Made by a program: the position numbers and the translations under genes | NCBI RefSeq assembly: GCF_900163815.1 | Contig: NZ_FUKO01000023.1 | Span: 62,001-126,000, forward strand | Length of the DNA: 64,000 nucleotides | Source of the DNA: Microbacterium esteraromaticum | GTDB lineage: Bacteria; Actinomycetota; Actinomycetes; Actinomycetales; Microbacteriaceae | Direction: 5' to 3' | Part shown: positions 45,197-54,305 of the stretch, one piece after another | Layout of the letters: each line of letters begins with the position of its first letter | Numbering within the stretch: position 1 is the first letter of the stretch | Notes under the pieces: generated by a model | What the model was told of the DNA's origin: nothing | The model's database searches: none | The model's input: the letters and a program-made list of their open reading frames with translations, nothing else

Positions 45197-46673
45197 TGGA
45201 CTGCTCCTTCCACCACGGGACGTTAGCTCTGATCAGCTCGTCGAAGTCCATGCGTTTACGTTGCCAGCGCATGTGGTCAGCATCCGGAAAGATCGGACGG
45301 TCGAGTTGAGCGAGGCTCTGGGCCGCATCCATACTCTCAACCAGGCCGAGGTGCACGGCAGCGAGAGCAGCTGCGCCGAATGCACCCGGTTCGTCCTCGC
45401 AGGCGACGCGTACTGGCCGGCCGAGTACGTCGGCCACGAGCTGCGCGTAGTGCGTGGAGCGCGATATGCCGCCGCCGAGCGCGACGTCACCCGTGAAGTC
45501 GAAGGCTTCGGCGAGCGCCGACAGATGCCAGTGGTGCATGAGTGCGATGCCCTCGAGCACGCCGCGCATGAGATGCTCGGGCCCGTGCCAGGATCGCAGA
45601 CCCGAAATCGTGCCCGACGCTTCCAGCCCGGCGGGCGAGCCGGCGAAGAACGGCAGTACTACAGGGGTCTCGGACTCCGGCGCCAACGCGGCAGAGGCGG
45701 ATATCAGGCGATCCCGATCCTCGGAGTGCTGCGCACCGAGTAGCCGCAGTGCCCAGTCCAGCGTCGGCGAGGCGGTCGACGACGTCGACATCGCGATTCG
45801 CAGATCGGGAGTGATCGACAAGCGTGACTGCCAGCGTGCGTCGACATCGGTGCGGTCGGTAGTCACACCGTTCGTGTTGAAGGAGCCCGCCACGCACGCG
45901 AGCCGGCCGACGCGCAGCGCACCCATTCCGATCGAACTCGCCTGCACGTCGTGCAGGCCGGTTAGCACCGGAACCCCCTCCGGAAGACCGGTCTGCTCCG
46001 CTGCGGTGCGGGTCACACCGCCTACGGGGGCCGCACTGCCCTGTAGTGGCGGCAACAGCCCGCCCAGCCCTCCCACCCCGTAGGCGTCGAGTACTTCCTG
46101 GCTCCACGTCGCGGCATCCACTTCGAGAAACGACGCGGTCGCGTCGGAATAGTCCGTGACGATGTCACCGGTGAGTCGCAAGCGCACCACGTCTTTGCAG
46201 AACACCATCGCCTGGGCAGCATCGATCCACTCCGGTCGGTTTCGCTGCGCCCACAGTAGCAGCGCACCCGGTGAAGACGCGCCGCTGGCCTGACCGGAAC
46301 GCGCCAGGATGACGGCGCTGCGAGCTGGGTCCGCCGCGATCTCGTCCGCCTCGTGCCGGGCTCTGCTGTCCATCGCCGTGATGGCCGGACCTACTCCGCG
46401 GCCGGCGGCATCGACTAGGTGCAAGCCGTCTCCATGACCGCTGACGGCCACGGCTCCGATGCGTGCCGGATCGACCCTGCGCAGCGCTCCGGCGATGGCG
46501 GTGCGCACGGCGTGCCACAGGGCCTCATGACTGCGCTCGGCGTATCCGTCGCCGCTGCGATCGATAGGGCTCACGCTGCGACCGGTCGCAACCGGTCGCA
46601 GCGTTGCGTCGTGCACGACAGCCTTCACGGCGGTCTGTCCCGCGTCGATCCCGAGCACAAGAGGTGCGGACAT
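45186..46673 (-). CDS. FGGY-family carbohydrate kinase (L-xylulose/erythritol kinase-like)
   Basis: 495 residues. LGIDAGQTAVKAVVHD phosphate loop, AVSGHGDGLHLVDAAGRG and GGGISRSTHYAQLVADVLG ATP site. GxGDGL is closer to the YgcE/EryA/LyxK branch than to XylB. Start MSAPLVL (46673) five bases before the permease stop region; the longer frame overlaps that gene. Substrate is probably a ketose or polyol taken up by the importer. Confidence 0.85.
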   Translation of the reverse strand: MSAPLVLGIDAGQTAVKAVVHDATLRPVATGRSVSPIDRSGDGYAERSHEALWHAVRTAIAGALRRVDPARIGAVAVSGHGDGLHLVDAAGRGVGPAITAMDSRARHEADEIAADPARSAVILARSGQASGASSPGALLLWAQRNRPEWIDAAQAMVFCKDVVRLRLTGDIVTDYSDATASFLEVDAATWSQEVLDAYGVGGLGGLLPPLQGSAAPVGGVTRTAAEQTGLPEGVPVLTGLHDVQASSIGMGALRVGRLACVAGSFNTNGVTTDRTDVDARWQSRLSITPDLRIAMSTSSTASPTLDWALRLLGAQHSEDRDRLISASAALAPESETPVVLPFFAGSPAGLEASGTISGLRSWHGPEHLMRGVLEGIALMHHWHLSALAEAFDFTGDVALGGGISRSTHYAQLVADVLGRPVRVACEDEPGAFGAAALAAVHLGLVESMDAAQSLAQLDRPIFPDADHMRWQRKRMDFDELIRANVPWWKEQSSAR

Positions 46674-46678
46674 CGCCA

Positions 46679-47581
46679 CTACTTGATGGCGCCCATGGCG
46701 AGACCCCGCACGAGGCGTTTCTGTGCCAGCCACCCGGCGATCACCACCGGCAGCACCGCAAGCGTGGCCGCCGCAGAGAGGACAGCGAGGAAGCTGCCCC
46801 TGCCGTCGACGAAGCTGCCGAGGAACGGCGGAGTCGTGCGGGCTGTCGTGGAGGTGAGGATCGTCGCCAGGAAGTATTCATTCCACGCGAAGATGAAGCA
46901 GATCAATGCGGCCGCCGCGATGCCGGGGGCGACAATCGGCAGCACCACGCGCACCAGCTCGGTCCAGAAGCCAGCGCCATCGATTTGAGCTGCCTCGATG
47001 ATCTCGAGTGGTACCTCGCTGAAGAACGAGCGCATCATCCACACGGCCAGAGGCAGGTTCATGCCGACATACAAGATCGATAGCGCAGAGATGTTGTCCA
47101 GTGCACCGAAGTTCTGTAGCAGAAGATAGATCGGAATAATCGCCGCGGCGATCGGCATGAACTTCGTGGAGATGAAGAAGAACAGAGCGTCGGTCGAGCG
47201 GATCAGCGGACGCACCGACAGCCCGTAAGCCGCGGGAATTGCCAGAAGGAGAACGATCAGCGTGGACATGACGCTCGCCGTCATCGAGTTGAGCAGATAA
47301 GCGGTGAAACCGCGGTCAAAGACGTCTTGGAAGCGATCGAAGCTCAGCTCGGTGATGAAGGTAGGAGTGGACGTTGCAGCGGCAGCCTCGGATTTGAAAG
47401 CGGTGAAGACCATCCAGGCGACAGGGAAGAAGAAGCCGAGAACGAGGACCCAGGTGATGGTGGTGGTCACAGCGCCGGTGATGCGACGGCGCAGCGGCTT
47501 GCGGCGGCGCATCACCGGCGAGCGGCGTTTCGCAGTCGCGGTGGCGGTCGCGGAAGACCGAGTCATTGTCGCGGCGGACAT
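46679..47581 (-). CDS. Polyol/sugar ABC transporter permease, MalG type
   Basis: 300 residues, six helices after a basic leader. EAA loop IEAAQIDGAGFWTELVRVVLPI. The start overlaps the stop of the partner permease by one base (TGATG type). Part of the polyol operon. Confidence 0.9.
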   Translation of the reverse strand: MSAATMTRSSATATATAKRRSPVMRRRKPLRRRITGAVTTTITWVLVLGFFFPVAWMVFTAFKSEAAAATSTPTFITELSFDRFQDVFDRGFTAYLLNSMTASVMSTLIVLLLAIPAAYGLSVRPLIRSTDALFFFISTKFMPIAAAIIPIYLLLQNFGALDNISALSILYVGMNLPLAVWMMRSFFSEVPLEIIEAAQIDGAGFWTELVRVVLPIVAPGIAAAALICFIFAWNEYFLATILTSTTARTTPPFLGSFVDGRGSFLAVLSAAATLAVLPVVIAGWLAQKRLVRGLAMGAIK

Positions 47582-48531
47582 CAGCGGACTCCTTCTGTGC
47601 GGAAGATTTTGAACAGGGTGCGCAACGCGACGGTCGCCACGATGATCGTGAGGATAACCGTGAGCACGCCGTAGGCGGCGGCTTCACCGACTTCGAGTCC
47701 CACGAATGCACGCTCGTAGAGCAAGTAAGGCAGCGTCTTGGTGCCGCCCGTACCACGAGTCATGATGGCGATGGGATCGAACACCTGCAGCAGCATGATC
47801 GTACCCAGCAGTACGGCCAGCTCGATATAAGTGCGCAGATGCGGCAGGGTCATGAACAGGAACGAACGCACGGGGCCAGCGCCGTCCACCGATGCGGCCT
47901 CAAGCACATCCTGCGGCTGGCTTTGCAGCCCCGCCAGGATGATCAGCATCATGAACGGACTGAACTGCCAGGTGAGCACCATGATGATGGTGACGATGGG
48001 CAGGTCGGTATTCCAAGCGATCGGGGGGATGCCGAGGAGTGAGAACGCCCAGTTGATCATGCCGACGTTCGAGTCGAGCATCGACCACTTCCAGATCAGC
48101 GCCGCCGCGGCGGGCATCATCAGGAACGGGGTGATCAGCAGTGTGCGCGCGATTCCTTGCCCTATGAACCTGCGGTCCAGCAGCATGGCCATCCCCAAAC
48201 CGAGCAGCACCGAGAACAGCACGGCACCGCCTGTTACTAGCACCGTGGCGAGCAGAGACTCCAGGAAAGCGCCATTGCTGAGCACGCGGCCGTAGTTCTC
48301 GAACCCGACAAAGGCCTGATCTCCTGGCCGTTGCAGATTCCACCGCTGCATTGAGTAGTAGATGGTGGCCAGGAACGGAACCTGAGTGATGACGATCGCC
48401 ACGACCAGCGCCGGCCAGACCAGTGCGCGGGCCAGACGCAATGAGCTGCGATCGCGTTGGGTGAGGATCAACTTCTTCTTTCGGCGCCCCTCGGGGGTAG
48501 CCGGCCGCGTGACCAGAGCGGTTGTGGTCAT
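47581..48531 (-). CDS. Polyol/sugar ABC transporter permease, MalF type
   Basis: 316 residues, six helices; EAA loop LEAASVDGAGPVRSFLFMTLPH. QRWNLQRPGDQAFVGFENY resembles SmoF/MtlF of bacterial sorbitol/mannitol importers. Separated from the binding-protein gene by a strong stem-loop. Confidence 0.9.
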   Translation of the reverse strand: MTTTALVTRPATPEGRRKKKLILTQRDRSSLRLARALVWPALVVAIVITQVPFLATIYYSMQRWNLQRPGDQAFVGFENYGRVLSNGAFLESLLATVLVTGGAVLFSVLLGLGMAMLLDRRFIGQGIARTLLITPFLMMPAAAALIWKWSMLDSNVGMINWAFSLLGIPPIAWNTDLPIVTIIMVLTWQFSPFMMLIILAGLQSQPQDVLEAASVDGAGPVRSFLFMTLPHLRTYIELAVLLGTIMLLQVFDPIAIMTRGTGGTKTLPYLLYERAFVGLEVGEAAAYGVLTVILTIIVATVALRTLFKIFRTEGVR

Positions 48532-48565
48532 GTCCAGGTCCTCCTCGACCGCGTGGGACGTATGC

Positions 48566-48592
48566 GGGGAGGCCGGCGTGGCCGGCCTCCCC
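48566..48592 (-). terminator. Perfect stem-loop between binding-protein and permease genes
   Basis: Arms GGGGAGGCCGGC (48566-48577) and its exact complement (48581-48592) with a 3-nt loop: a 12-bp GC stem just after the binding-protein stop. It should slow decay or partly stop transcription so that the binding protein outnumbers the permeases. Confidence 0.75.
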
Positions 48593-48600
48593 GGTTGCTG

Positions 48601-49962
48601 CTACTTCTGCTTCGCTCCGACTTCTTCGGCGAGCTTCTGACCCTTGGCCAGAGCCTGCTCGACGGTGGCGCGGCCGGCGAAGACTTCGGCGATTTCCTGT
48701 GACACCTGGTTGCCCAGGTCCTGGAATTCCGGCACGGTCACGTACTGGATGCCCACCCAGGGCTGGGGGTTGACGCCGGGCTGCTTCGGATTCACCGAGT
48801 TCATGATGTCATTGGTGAGCGAAGCGAAGGCTCCCGCTTCCTCCTGGTACTGCGGCAGCTCGTAGGTCGAACTGCGCGACCCCGGAGGAACGCGACTCCA
48901 GCCGAGCTTCTCGCCGACGAGCGAGATGTACTCCTTGCTGGTGGCCCAGCTTACGAACTCCCAGGCAGCATCCTGCTTCTGTGAGGTCTGCGGAATCGCG
49001 AGGTTCCACGACCAAAGCCAGCCGGACTCATCGGTCTCGACGACTGGCGCGTGGGTGTAGCCGACCTTGCCGGCGACGCCGCTGAGCTCGGGTGACTCGA
49101 TCGAACCCGCTGCCGACGTCGCGTCGTACCACATGGCTGTCTTGCCCTGCGTGAACAGGTTCAGGCACTCGGTGAATCCGGTCGACACCGGGTCGCGCTG
49201 TCCGGCTTCCTTGACGAGATCGGTATAGAACTGCACGGCGTCGGTGAATCCCTCGTCATCGACGGTCGCGTTCCAATCCTCATCGAACCAGCCGCCCCCG
49301 AAGGTCTGAACGACTGTTGTCAGCGGCGCGAACAGCTCGCCCCAACCGGGCTTGCCGCGTAGGCAGATGCCAGCCACGTCATCAGTCTTGACCTTCTTCG
49401 CTGCATCCGCGACCTCCTGCCAGGTGGGGTGATCGCTAAGCGTCACACCTGCGGCAGAGAGTAGTTCCTTGTTGTACATCACGAACGAGCTCTCGCCATA
49501 GAAGGGCACTGCGTAGAGCTTGTCGTCGACGGTCAGAGCCTCGCGCACGGGTGCAAGAATGTCGTCGACATCGTAGCCCTCGGCGTCGGCCGCCTTGTCG
49601 GTGAGGTCTACGAGCCAATCGTTCTGGCCCCAGATCGGCACCTCGTACGAGCCCACGGTCACGATGTCATACTGGCCGCCCTTGGTGGCGACATCCTTCG
49701 TTACGGCGTCACGAAGGTCGTTCTCCTCCATCTGGATGAACTTCACTTTGATATCAGGGTGTGCGTCCTCGAACTCGCCCTTCAACTCCTCCATGTCCTT
49801 CATCTGGGGATTGTTGACGGTAGCGAGCGTGAGCGTGGTGGTGCCGTCCTGGTCGCCGCCGCCAGTGGGGGCGCCTGCGCCTGCGCAGCCGCTGGCCACG
49901 AGACCGGTCACGGAGAGCAGAGCTGCTGAGACGAGAATTCGTCTGTTGCGGGAGAGCTCCAT
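48601..49962 (-). CDS. Polyol/sugar ABC transporter solute-binding lipoprotein
   Basis: 453 residues. Start MELSRNRR (49962) has AAAGGAAG upstream. Lipobox ASGC with Cys26. FYGESSFVMYNKELLSAAGV, LRGKPGWGE and AMWYDATSAAGS are characteristic of SmoE/MtlE-type sorbitol/mannitol binding proteins. First gene of a 9.5-kb minus-strand polyol operon. Confidence 0.9.
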   Translation of the reverse strand: MELSRNRRILVSAALLSVTGLVASGCAGAGAPTGGGDQDGTTTLTLATVNNPQMKDMEELKGEFEDAHPDIKVKFIQMEENDLRDAVTKDVATKGGQYDIVTVGSYEVPIWGQNDWLVDLTDKAADAEGYDVDDILAPVREALTVDDKLYAVPFYGESSFVMYNKELLSAAGVTLSDHPTWQEVADAAKKVKTDDVAGICLRGKPGWGELFAPLTTVVQTFGGGWFDEDWNATVDDEGFTDAVQFYTDLVKEAGQRDPVSTGFTECLNLFTQGKTAMWYDATSAAGSIESPELSGVAGKVGYTHAPVVETDESGWLWSWNLAIPQTSQKQDAAWEFVSWATSKEYISLVGEKLGWSRVPPGSRSSTYELPQYQEEAGAFASLTNDIMNSVNPKQPGVNPQPWVGIQYVTVPEFQDLGNQVSQEIAEVFAGRATVEQALAKGQKLAEEVGAKQK

Positions 49963-50063
49963 GGTCTTCCTTTCATCATTGATCGATCCAGGCACAGACT
50001 TCATCGTTCTGGTTGCGGCCTGAAATGGGGAACACTCGGTGGGTGTGATGCCCAGTTTGGCTC

Positions 50064-50140
50064 GAAACCTTTCGTAATGCAACACTTTCGGGCAGACTGG
50101 AGACGGTAAGCGATGAAATATCGGGCATCTAATCGATAAA
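50064..50140. promoter_or_regulatory. Divergent control region with candidate DeoR sites
   Basis: CTTTCG occurs twice 16 bp apart (50069-50074, 50085-50090), preceded by similar ACC/ACA words, and CGAT-N5-ATCG lies at 50111-50123. Repeated TTTCG words are usual in DeoR operators. The 218-bp gap lies between the polyol importer operon and the second deoR gene. Confidence 0.45.
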
Positions 50141-50180
50141 TTGCAGTCATCGCCGCACGGTGAAACGTCAAAGGAGCCGC

Positions 50181-50948
50181 ATGTACCCCGCTGAACGCCA
50201 GCTGGCCATCCTCGCTGAGGCGCGCTCCGGCGATGGACGAGTCTCGGTCGCTCGGCTCAGTGCACGTCTCGGTGTGACCTCCACGACGATCCGGCGCGAT
50301 CTCGACGACCTTGAGCGAGACGGTGTGCTGCGCCGCCAGCACGGCGGCGCGCAGCTCGTGCGCACCGTACCGTTCGAACCGGCGCTTCTGGTACGCAGGG
50401 CGACGGATGCCGCAGAGCGAGGCCGCATCGCCCAAGCCGTTGTGCAGTTGTTGCCCGACGACGGCGTAGTGCTGCTCGACTCCGGTGCGCTGATGCTGTC
50501 GGTTGCGGAGATCTTTCCCACTGACCGTGACCTTGTCGTCGTGACGAACAACCTGCCGGCTGCTGTCGTTCTGGCAGCACACCCCTGTCTCACGGTCATC
50601 GCACTGCCGGGCCGGGTGCGCAGTCTGACGCAAGCGACGGTAGACGAGCGCGCGCGGGCTCGCCTGGAAGGGCTGAATGTCGACCTCGCGTTGCTCGGCG
50701 CCAACGGCCTCACCTCAGCTGGAGCCACGACGACCATTCCTGCCGAGGCCGCCATCAAGCACCAGATGATCACCACAGCTCGCCGAAGCGTGCTCGCGGT
50801 CACCGCACCGAAGGTGGGCGTCACTTCCTTCTGCCGATTCGCTGACGTCGAAGAGTTCGAACAGATCATCACCGATGACCGCATCACGGAGAACGAGCGC
50901 GACGACCTTGAAGGCGCTGGCATCGAGCTCATGGTCGTCACCGGCTGA
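50181..50948 (+). CDS. DeoR family transcriptional regulator (divergent)
   Basis: 255 residues. RVSVARLSARLGVTSTTIRRDL then LRRQHGGAQLV; sensor domain with LLDSGALMLS and LPGRVRSLTQATV. Start MYPAERQ (50181) because AAAGGAG lies five bases upstream; an earlier ATG at 50160 has none. Divergent from the importer, so the most likely controller of the polyol locus. Confidence 0.9.
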   Translation: MYPAERQLAILAEARSGDGRVSVARLSARLGVTSTTIRRDLDDLERDGVLRRQHGGAQLVRTVPFEPALLVRRATDAAERGRIAQAVVQLLPDDGVVLLDSGALMLSVAEIFPTDRDLVVVTNNLPAAVVLAAHPCLTVIALPGRVRSLTQATVDERARARLEGLNVDLALLGANGLTSAGATTTIPAEAAIKHQMITTARRSVLAVTAPKVGVTSFCRFADVEEFEQIITDDRITENERDDLEGAGIELMVVTG

Positions 50949-51029
50949 CGAGTTTCGAGACGACCGGGACCCGGGGCCGCCCCGCGGGATGAATCGGCCT
51001 GCGACGCCGTGATCGAACAGGAGACAGAG

Positions 51030-52055
51030 ATGACAGAGACCATGCGACGAGTGACTGTTGAAGCAGTAAACACGTTCCGCGTCGACCAGGTGCAGGTTCC
51101 GAAGCCGGCGGCAGGCGAGGTGCAAGTGCGCATGACCGTGGCGGGCGTGTGCGGATCTGACACGCACGCCGCTCACGGCTCGCACCCGTTCGTGCCACTG
51201 CCGTATGCTCCCGGCCACGAGGTGGTCGGAGTGATCAGCGAGGTCGGCCCTGAGGTCGCCGGTTGGCGGGTGGGCGACCGCGTCACCGTGGAGCCGACGC
51301 TTCCGTGCAACGACTGCAAGATGTGTCGCACCGGGCGTAGCAACCTCTGCGAGAACCTGCGCTTTTTTGGCTGCGGGTACGAGCAGGGTGGCATGGCCGA
51401 CTTCTTCACCGTTCCCTCGTCTCGCCTGCACCGCATCCCCGATGACCTCGATGATCTGCAGGCGGTGCTGATCGAACCGCTCTCGACGCCTGTGCACGCG
51501 GTGCGGCTCGCGGGTGACGTCTCAGGCAGCGCCGTGGTGATCATCGGTGCTGGCACGATTGGGCTGCTCGTGCTCGCCGCCGTCAAGCACGCCGGGGCGC
51601 GCGCCGTCGTGATGACCGACATGCTCGAGGCCAAGCGCGACGGTGCGGTGCGGATGGGGGCCGACGCCGCGGTCGACGCCGCTGCTCCCGATGCGGTCGC
51701 CCAAATTCGGGGCTTGCTCGGTGAGAGCGCTGACGTGGTGTTCGACTGCGTGGCCATCCAGCCCACCGTGGACCAGGCGATCGCCTTGGCTGACAAGGCG
51801 GGCACCGTGATGATCGTCGGCGTGCCCGCGAAGGATGTTATCGTGCCGCTGCCGCTCATCCAGGATCACCAGATGCGCATTCAGGGCAGCGCGACCTACC
51901 TGGCGGAGGACTACCAGACCTCGATCGATATCATCCGTGCCGGCGGGGTGCGCGCCGACGACATGATCACGCGGCGCCTGCCGCTCGATGACGTCGCCGA
52001 CGCGTTCCGCCTCTCGAGCGGCGGCGCTGAGGTGAAGGTCGTGGTGCAGGCGTGA
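51030..52055 (+). CDS. Zinc-dependent medium-chain alcohol/polyol dehydrogenase
   Basis: 341 residues. Catalytic zinc Cys in GVCGSDTH and GHEVVG; structural zinc Cys in CNDCKMCRTGRSNLC; dinucleotide site GAGTIGLL. Fits the sorbitol/xylitol/threonine dehydrogenase branch. AGGAGA precedes ATG 51030. 81 bp after the deoR gene, so a two-gene unit producing a ketose from a polyol. Confidence 0.88.
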   Translation: MTETMRRVTVEAVNTFRVDQVQVPKPAAGEVQVRMTVAGVCGSDTHAAHGSHPFVPLPYAPGHEVVGVISEVGPEVAGWRVGDRVTVEPTLPCNDCKMCRTGRSNLCENLRFFGCGYEQGGMADFFTVPSSRLHRIPDDLDDLQAVLIEPLSTPVHAVRLAGDVSGSAVVIIGAGTIGLLVLAAVKHAGARAVVMTDMLEAKRDGAVRMGADAAVDAAAPDAVAQIRGLLGESADVVFDCVAIQPTVDQAIALADKAGTVMIVGVPAKDVIVPLPLIQDHQMRIQGSATYLAEDYQTSIDIIRAGGVRADDMITRRLPLDDVADAFRLSSGGAEVKVVVQA

Positions 52056-52087
52056 CGCAGGTGTGATGAACCGGGGAGTAACGGAAA

Positions 52088-52834
52088 TCAGCCGTTTGGC
52101 TCGGACACACTCCATAGGCTCCACAGCGCGGTGCGGATGCGTCGAGGCTGACGCAACGTACTGACCAGCGCGTGGGCCACATCGGCGGTGTGCAGGAAGT
52201 CGGCGTCCGCCGGGTTCAGATCGCCGAACCGACCTGTCGCCGCAGCGAACGAGGTGTTGACTCCGGCAGGTGCCACCACCGAGACCCGGATGCCCTCATG
52301 ACGCACCTCGCGGTCGAGCGAGGTGGCGAACTGCATCTGCGCAGCTTTAGTCGCGGCATAAATGGCCTCGCCGCCGCCACCGCTGCCGAGACCCGCCACT
52401 GACCCGAGCACGATAACGTCGCCACCGCCGGAGCGCTCGCGGAAGTGACGCAGCGCGGCTCGGCTGAGCCACACGGTGCCCAGGAAGTTCACCTGCGCCA
52501 TCGCCCGCACCTGTGTCTCTTCGGCATCCAGCACTCCGCCGAAGAAGCCGATGCCGGCGTTCGAGATCACGCTGTCGACGCGACCCCATGCGGCGACACC
52601 GGTATGCAACAGTTTCTCGCAAGCATCCGAATCCGCCACATCGGCGACTACCGTGCGCAGGCATTCGTCGCCGTGCTTCGCGCGGAGGCTGTCGAGGCCC
52701 GCTGCCGAGATGTCGCCGGAAACCACCCGTGCACCCGCCTCAAGCAGCTGGCCAACAGTTTCGGCGCCGATACCGGATCCTGCGCCGGTCACTACGACGA
52801 CGGTGTCGGTGAGGTCGCGCAGTTCGGCACTCAT
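52088..52834 (-). CDS. Short-chain dehydrogenase/reductase
   Basis: 248 residues. VTGAGSGIGAETVGQLLEAGA, SNAGIGFFGG and YAATKAAQM active site. General substrate unknown; overlaps the P-loop kinase gene upstream by 4 bases, so the pair is coupled. Convergent with the zinc dehydrogenase. Confidence 0.85.
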   Translation of the reverse strand: MSAELRDLTDTVVVVTGAGSGIGAETVGQLLEAGARVVSGDISAAGLDSLRAKHGDECLRTVVADVADSDACEKLLHTGVAAWGRVDSVISNAGIGFFGGVLDAEETQVRAMAQVNFLGTVWLSRAALRHFRERSGGGDVIVLGSVAGLGSGGGGEAIYAATKAAQMQFATSLDREVRHEGIRVSVVAPAGVNTSFAAATGRFGDLNPADADFLHTADVAHALVSTLRQPRRIRTALWSLWSVSEPNG

Positions 52835-53511
52835 GGGACTTCAGCCTCCGTGCGGGTGTCGTCTCCGAAAGAGACACCGGAGACGACACTGACGATGCGG
52901 TCAGCTCGCGCACGGCCAGCGCGCACCAGCACAGCATTGTGCTCGTCAGTGCCGAGTGCCCACTCTCGAGCGTGATCGCGATCCAGACCGAACTGCGTGT
53001 GTCTCGAGATCAGCCGCTCGTGTCGCAGCCGCTCAGGCGGATCGAGGAACCAGACGGCGTCGAGAGCGGGCCGCACGAGCTCCCACCCGTCGCGGTCGTG
53101 CAGCAGATAGTTCCCCTCAATGATCACGAGCGGGGCTGCGGCTGGAACCTCGACAGCGCTGCAGATCGCATCATCGAGACCGCGATCGAAGCGGGGTGCA
53201 TAGACGGTCGGTGAATCGGGAAGCTGCGCGCGGATGCGATCCAGGATGGCGACGAAGCCGTGCACATCGAAGGTGTGCGGCGCGCCCTTGCGATCACGAA
53301 TGCCGCGCGCGATGACCAAGGCCTCAGCCAGGTGGAAGCCGTCCATTCCGACGAGCACGCTCCCGGAAACGGCGGCCGTGATCGCCTCGGCGATCGTCGT
53401 CTTGCCAGCGCCGGGTGCACCCGTGATCCCGAGCATTCGCATACCGGCGGCAGGCAACGCCTTTGCCGCCGCGATGAGCTCCTGGGGCGTGCATTCCTGT
53501 GCGGCATCCAT
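52831..53511 (-). CDS. P-loop nucleoside/sugar kinase, uridine kinase/phosphoribulokinase superfamily
   Basis: 226 residues. Walker A GITGAPGAGKTT, MDGFHLAE, RKGAPHTFDVHGF and IIEGNYLL. These match the small PRK/UDK-type kinases annotated as nucleoside/nucleotide kinase family and sometimes linked to sugar catabolism. ATG 53511 chosen over a TTG at 53514. 34 bp after the GntR gene. The substrate may be a ketose made by the neighbouring dehydrogenases. Confidence 0.82.
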   Translation of the reverse strand: MDAAQECTPQELIAAAKALPAAGMRMLGITGAPGAGKTTIAEAITAAVSGSVLVGMDGFHLAEALVIARGIRDRKGAPHTFDVHGFVAILDRIRAQLPDSPTVYAPRFDRGLDDAICSAVEVPAAAPLVIIEGNYLLHDRDGWELVRPALDAVWFLDPPERLRHERLISRHTQFGLDRDHAREWALGTDEHNAVLVRAGRARADRIVSVVSGVSFGDDTRTEAEVP

Positions 53512-53544
53512 CAAGTGAGCCTTCCCGAATTGAGCCTCGAGGTC

Positions 53545-54225
53545 TTAGACCGCGGTGGCCTGGCGCAGCCAGCGTTCGACCCCGGCGACATGCGCGGTGG
53601 CGAGCGATGTGGCCAGCGCGGAGTCGTGATCGGCGATCGCCTCCGCGATCGCGCGGTGCTCTGACAGCGTGCGCTCCACTGCGCCCTGCTCGGTGAGCCC
53701 GCGCCATACTCGGGCGCGGATCGTCTGGCTGCCGAGCCCCTCGATGAGGCTCGCCAGATAGCCGTTGCCGGTGAGGCGGACGATCTCGGTGTGGAACCGG
53801 ATGTCATGGGCGACCAGATCATCGATCGACACGGTGCTCTGATCGACCGACCCGATCTCGTCGAGCAGCGCCTGCGCTTCCTCTGCCATTACGTTGCTGG
53901 CGGCCAGGCCAGTGGCCTGGGATTCCAGCATCCGCCGGACAGCGAACAGCTCCAGCAGGGAGTCGTCGTCGTGCATGTCGACGACGAAGCTGATCGCCTC
54001 GAGCAGCAGGTGCGGTTCGAGGCTGGTCACGTACGTCCCGTCGCCGCGGCGCACGTCGAGCACGCGGATCACCTCGAGCGCCTTGACGGCCTCGCGCATC
54101 GAGTTGCGGGACAGCCCGAGACGCTCGGCGAGCTCCTTCTCGGGGGGGAGTCGATCACCGGGACCGAGCTCGCCCGAGACGATCATCTTCTTGATCTTCT
54201 CGATCGCTTCATCAGTGACAGCCAT
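53545..54225 (-). CDS. GntR family regulator, FadR subfamily (FCD domain)
   Basis: 226 residues. LGPGDRLPPEKELAERLGLS plus RNSMREAVKALEVIRVLDVR, then an FCD domain with the metal-site DIRFHTEIVRLTGN and SEHRAIAEAI. Start MAVTDEA (54225). Divergent from fuconolactonase; its own upstream DNA carries CGGATGT (54249-54255), as does the fuconate dehydratase promoter, so it is the best candidate for the fucose regulator. Confidence 0.88.
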   Translation of the reverse strand: MAVTDEAIEKIKKMIVSGELGPGDRLPPEKELAERLGLSRNSMREAVKALEVIRVLDVRRGDGTYVTSLEPHLLLEAISFVVDMHDDDSLLELFAVRRMLESQATGLAASNVMAEEAQALLDEIGSVDQSTVSIDDLVAHDIRFHTEIVRLTGNGYLASLIEGLGSQTIRARVWRGLTEQGAVERTLSEHRAIAEAIADHDSALATSLATAHVAGVERWLRQATAV

Positions 54226-54305
54226 GGCCACATCTTCCCACAATGATCGGATGTCTGCCGACGGGGCTGCCCGGCTTCGCGGAGCGGATGCGGCAGGATG
54301 GGCGC

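Noticed and set aside
49963-50085. 41-residue extension of the polyol binding protein
   Set aside because: It would place the signal peptide internally; the lipobox signal begins at 49962 with its own ribosome-binding site.
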